Assembly: GCF_963855985.1 (NCBI RefSeq)
Contig: NC_087099.1
Coordinates: 2,696,001 to 2,760,000 of the forward strand
DNA: 64,000 nt
From: Ostrinia nubilalis
Lineage: Eukaryota > Arthropoda > Insecta > Lepidoptera > Crambidae
Direction of reading: 5' to 3'
Position numbers and translations under genes: made by a program. This document shows positions 32,636-45,282 of the stretch, piece by piece. Numbering within the stretch: the stretch's first letter is position 1; each line of letters opens with the position of its first letter. Below the pieces are notes generated by a model. The model had not been told where the DNA came from, did not search any database, and saw nothing but the letters and a program-made list of their open reading frames with translations.

Positions 32636-35600
32636 TTTGGAAGATGAAAGACTATGCAAGGTATCTACATGTACGAGTACAAAGCTTTCCTAAGCCAATT
32701 ACAGGATGATGTTAATACGTATTAAAATGTTACGTATTTAACTATAGCTGTAGCCTACAAATTAATAAAATTAAAATAGCAATAAATTACTCAATTCTTA
32801 TTTATTTACCTAATGTGACAACATAAGCTTTTGTCAAACCAATGGTTATTAATTTGGATAAATTAAATCCAAAGCCTACCAGAAACTATCTCAGATTGAT
32901 TATATTAACATTTCCTGTGTGTTACTTACTTGAAAAATATATTCGAATTTCACAATCAATGCTGAGTGCTTTCTGTTCATTAGACCACAGAAATGCTCTC
33001 AATGTTTGTACAATAACACAAATAATGAAAATCCCTATTAGTACCATTATCTGACAGGTGCCTATTCGAAACAAAGCTATCGATTTACCACTAGTATTTA
33101 GGTCGGGAGTCGTATGTTGAGCTCGAACATTAGCCGATGAGATTAAGCGCTATAATTGGTCTAATACGGCCTCTTCTGGGCCTATTAGCGCCAGTAAACA
33201 GCGTGAGCATTTGGACATTATTTTGTGACAACAACAAAACAAAACAAAATCGTTAATTTGAAAAAATGGTAGAGGTATTTTAAAAAAGACAATTGACGAA
33301 ATAGGTACAATATGAATAGATGAAATAGTGCTTGTTATAATATTATGTAAAGTTGATGTTAACAATTTTATTTGTTTTTTGCGTTTCATATGTTATCAAA
33401 GGCTCTGAGACAATTTTGATAAACATTCTTGGCGAACAATAGTGTTACAACTACATAGTTAATTGTTTCAATGAAACGATAATAAACTCGTTTATTTTGA
33501 CTGCTGAAATCATAATTTCGACAACCACTTGTCATATTACACAGGTTTAATCAATTTATTACAGACTTAAACGTGTAAGCCTGTTAATAATGTATTGTAA
33601 ATGAGGACAATTGTTCAAATTAATGAGACTCATTTAGATATTTGAGATTGTCACCTTGAACTGAGTTAATAACAAAAATAGCATCTGACTTTTTTCTGAA
33701 ATCACTTCCTATATGTATAACAAAACATAACCAGAATAAACTAAATGGGAGATTTCAGTTAATCGTGCACAAATCAATCGCCGGATATTCAAACATTAGT
33801 AAAGTACCTTTAATAAATAAATATAAAAACTTTTAGATAAAACTTCCAGTGGACTTTTAATCTTACCTTTATCCGCCAACAGACCAAAAGAAACTTCTTC
33901 GACTAAAAGTAGGTAGGTACTTAAACTTTCCCGTTTAGTATTAACTACCTTCAGTTTAATACCCTGGATGGATATTTTTTGCGCGTAACATTACCATACC
34001 TACTGAAAGTATTCTTTTTTCCCTTTCGTTCTTTATTCTTTTGATTTAGTTATTTATTTCTTTGTAACACTTTTTTCATAAACCCATATACTTAACTATT
34101 CCTTTGATACAACTTGAAGCATAAGAATATGATAGTTTGCCGCTATTAGGGAAAACTTAAACGAAACTTATGGGAATTATTTTGTATAAAATATCGACGC
34201 TCAACGTCAAGACGTCCTAAGGAGATTATTTTTATATGTATATTTTTAAGCGTCAAAAGACATTCTTGTCTAAAAAAGCAAGTAGGTAGCCGGATAGCAA
34301 ACCTGAAACTAGATCTTACGTCAAATAACTCTTCTGATCGCTATCTAAAAGAACTGACTTATCAGATACGTGCTACGCGATTTCTGTAGCATAATCGACC
34401 TTGTAGAGCTTATTAACATATCCAATTTTAGACAAACCATATGCCAAGCATGTAAAGCTTTGAGTACCGTACTTTAGAAACCTGTAACCACGAGAAATTC
34501 CTAATACCCTCTAAAGTTTAGAGCTATGTCGCTCAAAACTCAGTCATTCAGATGCAAGCCTCAAAGTGGAGCCGTTTGTAGGGGACTTAGCGGATTTAAC
34601 GTCGGAGTGAAAAGCTCTGGAAGTGAACATACGCGATTATTTTAAATGCCTGCGTCAATTACATTGAACTTCATGATACCTGAAGATTATGTTAAAACTG
34701 GCTGCAATCAAGAATTCCATGACCTTGTAGTGAGATTAAAGATAAAAGATCAGCCCTTTTATTTGAGTTTTAAGGCTCGCGTTATTAAATGACTCTTCTT
34801 GAATATAAACTTACACTCAAGAATAGATTAAAACCTATAATAGGTTCAAATATTGAAAATCAACCATATTAATCTATATGTTTGGGTTTGTGAAGTTAAA
34901 AGTTTAAAACTGGACTGAAAACTGAAAACAGTGATGGTCATTTACCGCACCTCACGAATTTTCATACAAATGAAATATTCACCACATTAGCATACGCAGT
35001 TATTACTTCAACGTCGCAATGAAAGTGATTTCCAATCATTTATTTAGTCTCAAAAATTTATAATTGTTTTTAATTGAAAAAAAAATTCATTCACGGCCAA
35101 ACACAAAACAAAATCAGAGCAGAGGAAGGTATAATACACCAAGTACACCTTGGTGACAAGGGTTGACACCACGATTAAAGATTCGGACCGGGTGCGTCTG
35201 TGCGGAAAATTACCTCAAAACAGATAGGTACTACCACCGTATCATTCTCTAGTACTTACACACGCGGAGTGACGGTAGCGCGGTCAAATTGGGATGACAA
35301 GCGCACTCATCGAAAAGGCAAATTGATATTGAAATTGCCACCCGTTACGGTATGGGGCAATCAACAAACTGCTTACGCTAAATTGTGATGAAGGGTGAGC
35401 AATCCAAAGTTTAATAAGTAGAACGATGTTGTTTAGTTAAACGGACGGAAAACTTCGCTTCTTATCCCGTTTGTTCACCTTTTATTTAGCAAGGATCAAC
35501 AGCATTATACAGATTGCCCGTCGTTTTATCTTTTGTAACAATATTCACTGTAACTTACAAATTAAGTTTGATAAATAAGGCTTTAACAACTGCCTTTTAA

Positions 35601-36534
35601 TCTAGTGTTTTTTGTAATAATTAGGCTCTATTAACGAGCAACTTTTTAATGGGAAAAGGAAATATAATATTTCATTTTATTTCCCCTGTCTAAAAAGGTT
35701 AATAAAATACTTATTTGCAAGCCCAAACTTGTAATAATTTATTGCAGTGCTCGTATCTGCCCGTCGGACTCATTTGTACAGCTTTGGTTTGATCTCTTTC
35801 CATGTGGATGCTCTTAATTCGCTTGGCGCAAAACTTTGCTCGTTTTATGTCTGTTGTAAGATAACTCGGTTAAAAACCTATTTCAATTGAAGCGGAATTT
35901 ATTGTAGCATTGTGAAAATTACAGCAAGAATGATATTTCCTGAAAACAGGGTAAAACGTACTAAGATTTTTATATTGTTATGTTTCAAATAGCGATGGCT
36001 GAAGAAGTGAACCTTGAAAAAGAGAATTTGAAGATTTGGGAGCTGAAAAGATGCATATAAGATGGACGTCAGCTCTAGACAGGCATTCTTAGAGGGGCAA
36101 AGTAAGTATACAAAAATATTTAAAATGCTGAAATAAGCTAATTAGATTGTTCTCTAATTAATTATTCATTGCTGTACTCAAATTAGTAAGACGAAAACCT
36201 TCTAAACATGGTGGAATATTTACCAAACTTCGAAGATTCGATGTAAGTAAACGAGTAAGCCACACAAATCAATATATCCTAAATTACACTTTGTATAATT
36301 GATGGCACGTCATTTGAAATTAATGGGTATGTATGTAAGTATTTAATATAGTAATATTCGATATATTTTTAGATAAACCGCACTAATTTCAATTTCCAAA
36401 ATTTTTTATAACATTAAAAACTCTAATAAATATTTTTATTTTTAATCTACATTTACTAAAAACTTTTTGTTCACACAATCGATTTTAGAATTGGCGGTAA
36501 AGTTGACTTTTTATTTTTTAATCGCGCGTTAAGT

Positions 36535-36660
36535 TTTTAATCTCGCGGTGCCGGCGCTGGGTGCGTGGCGGGCGACCTGCAGACGGGTACTGACGCGCGC
36601 TCCGAGCGAGGGCGGGGGCGACTTCAATCATGCACGGACATCTGCTGCCGAGATGGATTA
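36535..36660. other. CpG-rich island without clear frame
   Basis: About 110 bp of very GC-rich DNA with many CpGs (GCGGTGCCGGCGCTGGGTGC, GACGCGCGCTCCGAGCGAGG) inside AT-rich DNA. No reading frame is convincing. It could be a promoter, a 5' UTR exon or an enhancer. Confidence 0.3.
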
Positions 36661-37753
36661 GGAAAAACACCTATTGCGACCTACAGATCTTTAATGGATT
36701 GGCAACCGCACACGTCCAACAAACTTTCTGCAATCGATTACTAGTATGGCTTTTAAGGAGACTTCGTGAATAGAATCGATGTTGACCATAAATTCGCCTT
36801 CGTAAAAGGGGTAGCAAATGTATTAGGTATGTATTAGTTTTGTGTTGTATTTTAAAAATCTTTAAGCCTTTGTTGTTAAATAAAGAGACGAAACAAATAT
36901 TTGTTAAGTCGAAATACGAGACAAATATTAGCAATAAATGATTTATCTTCGAAACCAACACATGTTTGTGCAGTAAAAAACAGTCTAGCCTTTTCCAATA
37001 ATAACCTTATTATAGCTACGAAGCACGTTTAACAAATAGAGCTTTACTGAGCAAAGAAGAAAATAAACACAGAGCAAAATAACTTGAATATGTCGACATG
37101 AAAACTATTTCAACATTTTCATATTAACTAGAAATTGTGCAGCTCCGTAGACGTATAAAGGCTTAAACTATTCCGGTGTTGGTTCATAACACTAGTTATT
37201 AACATTCTGCTGCCATATACCTGCAGGAAAGGAGATAGCAGAATGTAGGTAAATAAATACTTTCATTCGCCGCAACTACAAATTGCAAATATAACTGGAA
37301 TATTAAATGGAAAAAAACTAGTTTAAAATGTAAGATAATAGGTCCTGTTACCAACCGTAGCAAAAATCAGAGTTAATTTCGTCTATAACAATGTGGGTAG
37401 TAGGTAATCAAATATACGGTTGGTACCTAATTACCTTTATCGTAATTACGATAAAGCGTAATTACTCTGTTTTTATGTAATTATGCTAAAAAGTTAATAA
37501 TAAACAATGTGTTTTAAATTAATTTGTATGACTTAATTTTTATTTCAGATTTTTCTTTCCCGAAACATAAACTACCTAGAAATAATAAAAGCATTTTCTT
37601 TTTGTTCATATAAATACAACGAACGTTCCATGTCTTAAAACGAAGAAAACATACTATGAAGATGTTTGTTTGGAAACATAAAATGATTAAACCCCATTAA
37701 CGGAAAATTTCTGGTAAAAGTAAGCTTAATCCAAATAAAACAAACAAATCCCA

Positions 37754-37986
37754 ACTAATATTATAAATGCGAAAGTAACTCTGTCTGTCTGTCTGTCTGT
37801 CTGTTACGCTTTCCCGCTTAAACCTCGCAACCGATTTTGATGAAATTTGGCATAGAGATAGTTTGAGTCCCGGGAAAGAACATAGGATAGTTTTTATCCC
37901 GGTTTTTGAAACAGGGACGCGCGCGATAAAGTTTTTCTGTGACAGACAAAATTCCACGCGGGCGAAGCCGCGGGCGGAAAGCTAGT
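37754..37986 (-). repeat. microsatellite-containing lepidopteran short element (minus)
   Basis: On the minus strand it begins ACTAGCTTTCCGCCCGCGGC and continues with TTCGCCCGCG. It ends in a (ACAG)n microsatellite (37784-37806) followed by GTTACTTTCGCATTTATAAT. The same start and end blocks occur in the plus-strand copy at 59371-59568. Known moth elements with this layout have been described as Helitron-like or SINE-like; I cannot decide here. Confidence 0.75.
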
Positions 37987-40900
37987 CCACTTTATAAAGT
38001 TTAGGTAAAAAGCTAACAAAAGTATGCACAAAACCCTGATTAAGTAAATAACCAAACACGACGAAGTAGCCTTAAAAAGCCGACCCAAATAACCAAACGC
38101 CGATTCCGTCTATTTACAAGTTTTTTAAGTTCCCGAGTTTTTCCCGGCAAGTTTGGGCAATTTCCCGGAGTTGCCGACATAATCCCGACTAGGGAGGGGA
38201 GAATCCCAGCTTTATTAATTGCGGCGTTCTATTGGAGCTTGTCCCGGATTACCGGCATCGTGCCTTCGTATCAAAAACATCCCTAAAAGTAAATCTACAT
38301 GACATTATTAAAATTCGAATGCAGCATGTAGCATGGCATGATGGCAAAATAAAAACTAAATTTAAAATTTTTATTGCATATTAACTAGTGAGTGCAACAA
38401 TAATTTCATATTTTGAAGCTTTAACAAACTGTTACTCGGACAAGGGTCGGAACGTCGATCGGAATGGGCCTATTCACTCTTGTCATAAAGACCCTGTTTA
38501 TAGCGTTTAAGGATAGCGTTACAGTATCTAGCTTTTTAAGAGACGTTTAGTGAAGGTCAACAATAAACTTCTTTAATTTTAACAAAAAAATATAGAGTCA
38601 AAATAGAACATCTGTGGCCAACCGAATAAGTCCAGCGATTGTAGCAATGAAATCTTTCAAGATTGATCTTGCATTTGATGATATAACATCCCAAACAATA
38701 TAACCTGAATACGAGTGTTTATGATGGCCATCCGTCACGTAGCACCGCTCCGCAGCCGTGGCGATGTAGGCCGGGGATTGATAGATTTGTCGCAGCTCTC
38801 GTGCCTAAGTGGCGCCTGCCCGTAACGACCACGAGTGAGGGATAGCGACACATATACCTAATATGCCAAAAGCGATAATTCGGTGTTGATCAGGCTAGAT
38901 TTTTGCGCTGCATTACCTACACAAGATATTTGGGATATTAAGTAGGTATATTGCTCAAGATGAAAGGTACAATATTGTTTATAATACAAAGTAGGTAGGT
39001 ACAGCTCGAGCTAAAACTAAAATGTTATTATACAGTTTTATTCTCAAGCACTCATGCAACATAATTTCAAAAAGTGGGTGAAGAAAAACTTTTTTTACTA
39101 AACGTACGTCATTAGTCTTATAAGAGTGCTCTCTACGCCGACAGTCCTGCTGCGGCCTCCATACGTCACTCACGCGGGAGGAAATGTAAAAAGTGCACTC
39201 CGGAGACATGCCCTGGTTCTGATGATGGGAAAAGTGGCCTAGCCTAGGTGTAATAAAAATTAATGACCTACAAAAAATATTTTCTTTAAAGAAGAGTCAT
39301 ATCATAAAGTAAATTGATTTGCCAAGACTATTGACATAAAAGGTAAAAATGAAGGTAGAGTCAGTGAAAATTCTCACTTCTCGTTCCCATCACTACAGCT
39401 CATTTCAAAATTATACTTGTGTGTTAGTTTCATACTGTAATAAACTTGACTAGAGGCAAATGAAACTGTTTAGTTCGGTCCAAAAACTAGCAAAGTTTAG
39501 AAAGCCAACAAGACAGAGATAAACTTCCGTCGCACAGCAATGGCCACCAAAAATAAACGATAGAAAAGAAAGAAGTCAACACAATAGTATCTTGTGAAAA
39601 GTTGTGAAGCAAAGCTATTTACTTTACCCCTCTAGCTTATCCACAAACGTCCAGCAGTGTGGCTTGCAGCAAAAATCACACATTGCCTTGTACAGTAGAC
39701 ACATCAGACTACACATTTTTGTTGCAAAGTCACCTGTATTACAACTGCATAAGATGCCACAGTGTTTACCTTGATGTGCTGTCGCCTTGCACACAAACTC
39801 TACGTCTCTAGAACGGAAATTACTTTCACGGCTCTACTCAGTGAGCTAGGCCAAATCACTTGTAATAGAGGACTGGGACCGGGCAAATGTAGCAAAAATA
39901 ATGAATGGCCGTGCTGCCAACTGGGACAGAATAACCCGCTTTTATTTGGGCACAAGGTAATTAATATGAAAATCGGAGAGGTTATTGTAATTCAAAGACA
40001 GTGCCTAATCGCTGTCAACTCAGAATAATATTGTGCAAACAAACTGAGCTCAATTTTCACTGGCCAAGCTTAGGGTGGTTCATCCGAAGGTGGCTGTAAA
40101 TCGACTCAATTTATACAGAATAACTGCATAGTCATATTTGGATTCTTATGAAACAATTAAGTTTTTATGAAATTATTGCTCCATTAGTTACATTACTTTG
40201 TAATTACATGTTTACTACTCGTATAAAAGTCGTAGTAAAGTTCATCACACAGTATTTGTTGACATGGGCTTCGAACCTGCGACCGCTTACTGCACACGTG
40301 TTACAAATACGAGTACCTATAACCTCTCGCCTACGTTTCCCAGACGTTAGGTCAGACCCATTGATCATAAGTTTATTGTTATTTGTATCGCCCCAGCCCA
40401 TTCCGCGCACGTTTAATCCCCAAACATAAATTATAGACCAATTTCTTAACACCAGGTGTGCAATGTGCTGTGACTTTGGACCTTTTCGTTGAGATCGAAG
40501 TGGTACATTTACAACGTTTGGAAATATTAATCTAGAATTTGCAATTTTGAAATAGGTTTAGTTATTGAATTTTAATGATATTCGATTAATAATTGATACT
40601 TGAAGCTTAATTTTCTTTTAAAACTCAAAACAAAAACAGACTCCTATTTCTTCCTTTTCTAAAGATTTTTGGTTAAAACTTGAAATGTACAATAACTTTC
40701 TTGTGCCGTTTTTCTTACATATCACGTAGCACCCTGTACACTAGGTTAAATAAAAATTCACCTGGTCTATCCTGGATTAAAAGTTCAACAGCAATCTTTA
40801 ATATTAAAATATATCATAGCACTATATACACAGTTCGCTAGGACTCCCGCCTTGTTGCTAACTGTCTATAAATACTTGCTTTTTCTCCAACTCTCAAGTC

Positions 40901-43253
40901 CATCTAATAGAAAGTGAACAAAACCCTAACAAAGTTTGATTTATTTACCCAGTATTATTATTTATAACATAAAGTATCAAGATGCAATATTCTATCTATA
41001 AGTTTGTGGCTTTGTCATTGCTTAAAGTTTGTGCGAAAGTTTATTGCGTTGATAAAGTTTTGATCGGTTTCGTAGGCACTGTTCTCTGAAAGTTGTTATC
41101 GGCAACGTTTTTTCTGGTCCCGTGACATCACTAAAAGGCACAGGGCGATAATAAATTAGACCGAGGCGGTGTTGGGCACTCTGCTGCAGCCATTACCCGA
41201 TTTTTATGTGTCGTTGAAAGGTCTCGTCTCTACGCCGGCTGAATTTTCGAAATAGTTATAAATGGGCAGGTTGTCTCTTGTAAATTATTGTACATTTGCG
41301 TCGTGTCAGCGCTGAAATATGAACTCTACATTTTAGGGACTTACTTAAAATGTTATATTAGAATGTATATCCCCAACCAACCACTCTACGTACCGATACA
41401 GAGAAAAATGTTGTCATACGTTACGTACTGTGAAGGATATCCCATTAGAAGAGGCTACGTGCAGCATAGCATATTATAACATACGTAAATAAGTAACATT
41501 AATGCTTACTTAAGCCCAAGCAAGCGATAACGTGTTGATAAATAGCTTTTATAGAAGTAAATGGACAATTATCAAGAGAGTGGGTCAGCTCCAGTGGCTG
41601 GCGTGACGTTTTAATAATTGCATCTATTCGTTTTGCTTATCTAACTAACAATTGGTCAAATGGTTTTTGGAGAATTAATATTTGCATAGAAGATTTTATC
41701 CTACCAATTTGAATGTCCCTGTCCAACATAAAACGTAATTAGTTGTAGAGTCGACAACACATTTTTTACTATAGATATTTTTTTCTTGTATTTTTTTATG
41801 TGGTTTTTCATGTAGAATCTATATGTATTTATAGCATTTTATGTAGATACACAGGGTACTTACGCATTTTCACATAAATAGACCAACGTGAGTTTACACG
41901 TCGCCATGACGTTGATAAATTGAATGGCAGAGATAGGAATGAAAAGATTAGTAGACCATTTAATAAAGGAATATTCAGTCTACAACACAACTAAGCGTTT
42001 CAAATCAAATGAAATTTCTTTATTTGCATAATTTCAGGTAAACAATGGTCTTAAAGAGATTTGGTAGGTTTCACTGAAAGCTCGAATGAGATAGAAAGCA
42101 TGCGTTTTAACTATTATTTTAAAATTACAAGTTGAAGCTACATGAAATTGTACAAACATTCGTATGATTGAATCGCAGTGGAATAGAATAAATAAAGACA
42201 TATTGGATACACAGTTATCGGCAGCACACTGCACATATCCATCAAATATTTGACTCCATCATAGAATCCGATACAAAATGCATACACTTTTACAGGGCTG
42301 ACAGCTCTATGAAATTATACAAGGGCATAAGAAACAAATTATTGCACATCTTTCTTCGTTTAGACGACTATGAGGACATAGTTGTGTAAATAAGTTATAT
42401 TAAACGAAATATTAACCTAAGTTTACCGTCTAGTTTATTACCCAAGTTTGTTTTACTTGAGTTCACACCTCACCGTAAAGTACTTTGAGTTCAATACTAA
42501 CAGTGAGTAAATTATGAAAAGGATGCAAATTAAATAATTTTCTAAACCTCCCGCTCTTAATATAACTTAGTGAAGTAAAGTCTAATTCTATTTAACTTCT
42601 AAGATTAATTACTCACACACTCGTATACAAACACGTGACAGAAAATTAAAAATCTTAAGGAAACGAGTAGACTTTTTTTTGCATTTCACAAAGATTGATG
42701 AGCACAAATACCCCCACAAACTGCGGTCATGTTATTAATAATACCAGCCCTCGCTGCCTCTCCACATTCCCAGCCCTACCTGCCAGTCCTCTTAAACCTG
42801 CGGAACTGAATCTATTTCCGAGGCCCGACATCACCAGCAAACGAAGCCAACATAGCACCGGTCCGCATACTACCATCTTATCCCCTACACAATAAGGTTC
42901 AAACTGTACCGTCTTTTTCGGCAGGAAGGTCAGAAGTCTGCGAACGATTTATCTTGCTCGAACACCGTTAGAATATTTGATATTTGACATTTATTAGTTC
43001 CGTAATACCATATATTGTGAGGAGTTTAATATTTAAAGTACATTAAATTGTAATCTAATGTGAAATTGTGTCATTTTGATCTAAAAACTGAGAAGTACAG
43101 GGATCCTCAGATAGAATTAATATCAGAGTCAAGGCCCACTTGCGCCAGTAGCTAGTCTAAATTTTATGTGCTAACCTGGGGATAAATAGCATTATGTCTT
43201 GCAACGCCAAAATAATGGGACTAACATTATTCCCAATCATATTTAATTAATGT
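37987..43253. other. non-coding stretch
   Basis: No gene. GC-richer segments at 38720-38850 and 39120-39200 look like decayed interspersed repeats but have no defined ends. One tRNA-like SINE head is at 40263-40336. Short open frames here have no domain support. Confidence 0.35.
40263..40336 (-). repeat. tRNA-derived SINE head
   Basis: On the minus strand a perfect B-box core GTTCGAAGC lies in CGCAGGTTCGAAGCCC. Upstream at tRNA-like spacing is TAGGCGAGAGG, which fits the A-box at 10 of 11 positions. No clean cloverleaf or CCA-end context, so it is a SINE or tRNA pseudogene rather than a working tRNA. Confidence 0.5.
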
Positions 43254-43265
43254 ATCTTAAGGATT

Positions 43266-45270
43266 GAGACTGCGAAAATGTGGACGAATACAATGACAGG
43301 TTCGTGGAAATTGTCCAAACGACTGGGTCTAAGTTCTTTAAAACCCGTCGTTCAAAAGGAACCAAAAAGATCTCTGACCTCACCAATCAACTCATGGAAG
43401 AGAGACGGAACTTGGTTTTGCAGTCCTCTGAAGATGCTGCTCAGTATCGGCTCCTTAACAGACAGATCTCCAAGTCTTTGACTCGCGACCTACGCCAATG
43501 TAATACAGACCGTATTAAAGAGGCGATTGAGCGAAACAAAGGCTCTAAAGTGTTCGCAAGAGATCTGTCTGTTGGCCAAAGTCAACTGACCAAGCTGAAG
43601 ACAGAGGATGGCAGAGCCATTTCGTCGGGGCCGGAGATATTGGAAGAGGTTGAGAAGTTCTACGGACAATTATACACGACTGTACGCGCACCTGTCACAA
43701 ATCTAGCCGAAGACCCAAGAGCTAGACTGACCCGACACTATACCGAAGATATCCCGGACGTCAGTCTGTACGAGATTAGAATGGCTCTCAAACAGCTGAA
43801 GAACAACAAGGCACCGGGTGTAGATGGAATCACGGCTGAGCTTTTGAAGGCAGGCGGAACGCCGGTACTAAGGGCTCTTCAGAAGCTGTTCAATTCCGTC
43901 ATCCTCGAAGGAAAAACGCCTACGACATGGCACAGAAGTGTGGTGGTACTCTTCTTCAAAAAAGGTGACAAAACCTTGTTGAAGAATTATAGACCCATCT
44001 CACTTCTGAGCCATGTCTACAAGCTGTTTTCGAGAGTCATTACGAATCGTCTCGCTCGCAGGCTCGACGACTTCCAGCCTCCCGAACAAGCCGGTTTCCG
44101 AAAAGGCTTTAGTACCATAGACCACATACATACGCTAAGGCAGATTATACAGAAGACCGAGGAGTATAATCAACCACTTTGCCTGGCGTTTGTGGATTAT
44201 GAAAAAGCCTTCGATTCGGTCGAGACCTGGGCAGTGCTACAGTCTCTCCAAAGGTGCCAAATTGACTATCGATATATCGAAGTGTTGAGGGGTTTGTACA
44301 AAAACGCCACAATGTCGGTCCGCCTCCAGGATCGGGACTCGAAACCTATCCAGTTGCAGCGAGGGGTAAGACAGGGAGACGTCATATCTCCAAAACTGTT
44401 TACCACCGCCCTGGAAGATGTCTTCAAGCTTCTGGACTGGAACGGATTTGGCATAAATATCAACGGCGAGTACATCACCCACCTTCGATTCGCGGACGAT
44501 ATCGTAGTCATGGCTGAGACCTTGGAGGATCTAGGCACAATGCTCGATGGCCTCAGTAGAGCCTCTCAACAAGTGGGCCTCAGAATGAACATGGACAAGA
44601 CAAAAATCATGTCTAATGTCCGTGTTGCACCCACTCCTCTGAAGGTTGGAGACTCTACACTCGAAGTTGTTGACAATTATGTATACCTGGGACAAACAGT
44701 CCAGTTAGGTAGGTCCAACTTCGAGAAAGAGGTCAATCGTCGAATCCAACTCGGATGGGCAGCGTTCGGGAAGCTTCGCCATATACTCACGTCCGAAATA
44801 CCGCAGTGTCTTAAGTCGAAAGTATTTGACCAATGCGTGTTGCCAGTGATGGTATACGGATCTGAGACGTGGTCGCTTACTATGGGCCTCATAAGAAGGC
44901 TCAAGGTCACCCAAAGGGCGATGGAGCGGGCTATGCTCGGAGTTTCCCTGCGTGATCGAATCAGAAATGAGGAGATCCGCAGGAGAACCAAAGTAACCGA
45001 CATAGCTCGCAGAATTGCTAAAATCAAGTGGCAGTGGGCGGGGCACATAGCTCGTAGAGACGATGGCCGTTGGGGCAGGAAAGTTCTCGAGTGGCGACCA
45101 CGGGCTGGAAGACGTAGCGTGGGCAGGCCTCCTACTAGGTGGACCGACGATCTGGTAAAGGTCGCGGGAAGAGCCTGGATGCGGGCAGCGCAGGACCGTT
45201 CATTGTGGAAAACCTTGGGGGAGGCCTTTGTCCAGCAGTGGACGTCATTTGGCTGAAAAGAAGAAGAAAG
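43266..45270 (+). mobile_element. 5'-truncated RTE-type LINE with perfect 12-bp TSD
   Basis: ATCTTAAGGATT occurs exactly at 43254-43265 and again at 45271-45282, bracketing the element. The 3' end is GGCTGAAAAG-AAGAAGAAAG, the short A/G-rich tail usual for RTE-type elements. The 5' end starts inside the coding region, so endonuclease and upstream parts were lost at insertion (incomplete reverse transcription). The intact frame and perfect target-site duplication make it the youngest LINE insertion here. Older fragments of the same family lie at 551-690, 26508-26660 and 26760-27075. Confidence 0.9.
43280..45256 (+). CDS. RTE-type reverse transcriptase, 5'-truncated (about 658 aa)
   Basis: Open from just after a TGA at 43265-43267 to a TGA at 45254-45256. 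It lacks the N-terminal APE endonuclease. Reverse transcriptase covers roughly residues 160-470: KAPGVDGITAELLK, NYRPISLLS, AFVDYEKAFD with Asp306, GVRQGDVISPKLF near 362, and catalytic FADD near 404. The C-terminal part has the RTE hallmark WQWAGHIARR...GRWGRKVLEWRP...GRPPTRWTDD. No ATG sits at the natural position: the first codon here is GTG and the preceding in-frame codons (DCEN) run straight into flanking DNA. Translation is therefore unlikely and the copy is effectively dead, although the catalytic motifs are intact. All minus-strand frames within it are shadows. Confidence 0.9.
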   Translation: MDEYNDRFVEIVQTTGSKFFKTRRSKGTKKISDLTNQLMEERRNLVLQSSEDAAQYRLLNRQISKSLTRDLRQCNTDRIKEAIERNKGSKVFARDLSVGQSQLTKLKTEDGRAISSGPEILEEVEKFYGQLYTTVRAPVTNLAEDPRARLTRHYTEDIPDVSLYEIRMALKQLKNNKAPGVDGITAELLKAGGTPVLRALQKLFNSVILEGKTPTTWHRSVVVLFFKKGDKTLLKNYRPISLLSHVYKLFSRVITNRLARRLDDFQPPEQAGFRKGFSTIDHIHTLRQIIQKTEEYNQPLCLAFVDYEKAFDSVETWAVLQSLQRCQIDYRYIEVLRGLYKNATMSVRLQDRDSKPIQLQRGVRQGDVISPKLFTTALEDVFKLLDWNGFGININGEYITHLRFADDIVVMAETLEDLGTMLDGLSRASQQVGLRMNMDKTKIMSNVRVAPTPLKVGDSTLEVVDNYVYLGQTVQLGRSNFEKEVNRRIQLGWAAFGKLRHILTSEIPQCLKSKVFDQCVLPVMVYGSETWSLTMGLIRRLKVTQRAMERAMLGVSLRDRIRNEEIRRRTKVTDIARRIAKIKWQWAGHIARRDDGRWGRKVLEWRPRAGRRSVGRPPTRWTDDLVKVAGRAWMRAAQDRSLWKTLGEAFVQQWTSFG

Positions 45271-45282
45271 ATCTTAAGGATT

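Larger units (their letters stand above)
27600..37753. other. 10-kb non-coding stretch
   Basis: No coding frame with domain or splice support was seen. It contains a related repeat pair (30653-30750, 32538-32635), a CpG-rich patch (36535-36660) and a GC-richer area at about 27940-28090. Another patch at 28540-28600 begins GGGCCGGCACACACCGG, like some MITE ends, but has no matching partner. It is consistent with a large intron. Confidence 0.35.

Noticed and set aside
44237..45048. Several minus-strand frames of 80-123 codons inside the RTE element
   Set aside because: Shadows of the plus-strand reverse-transcriptase coding sequence.
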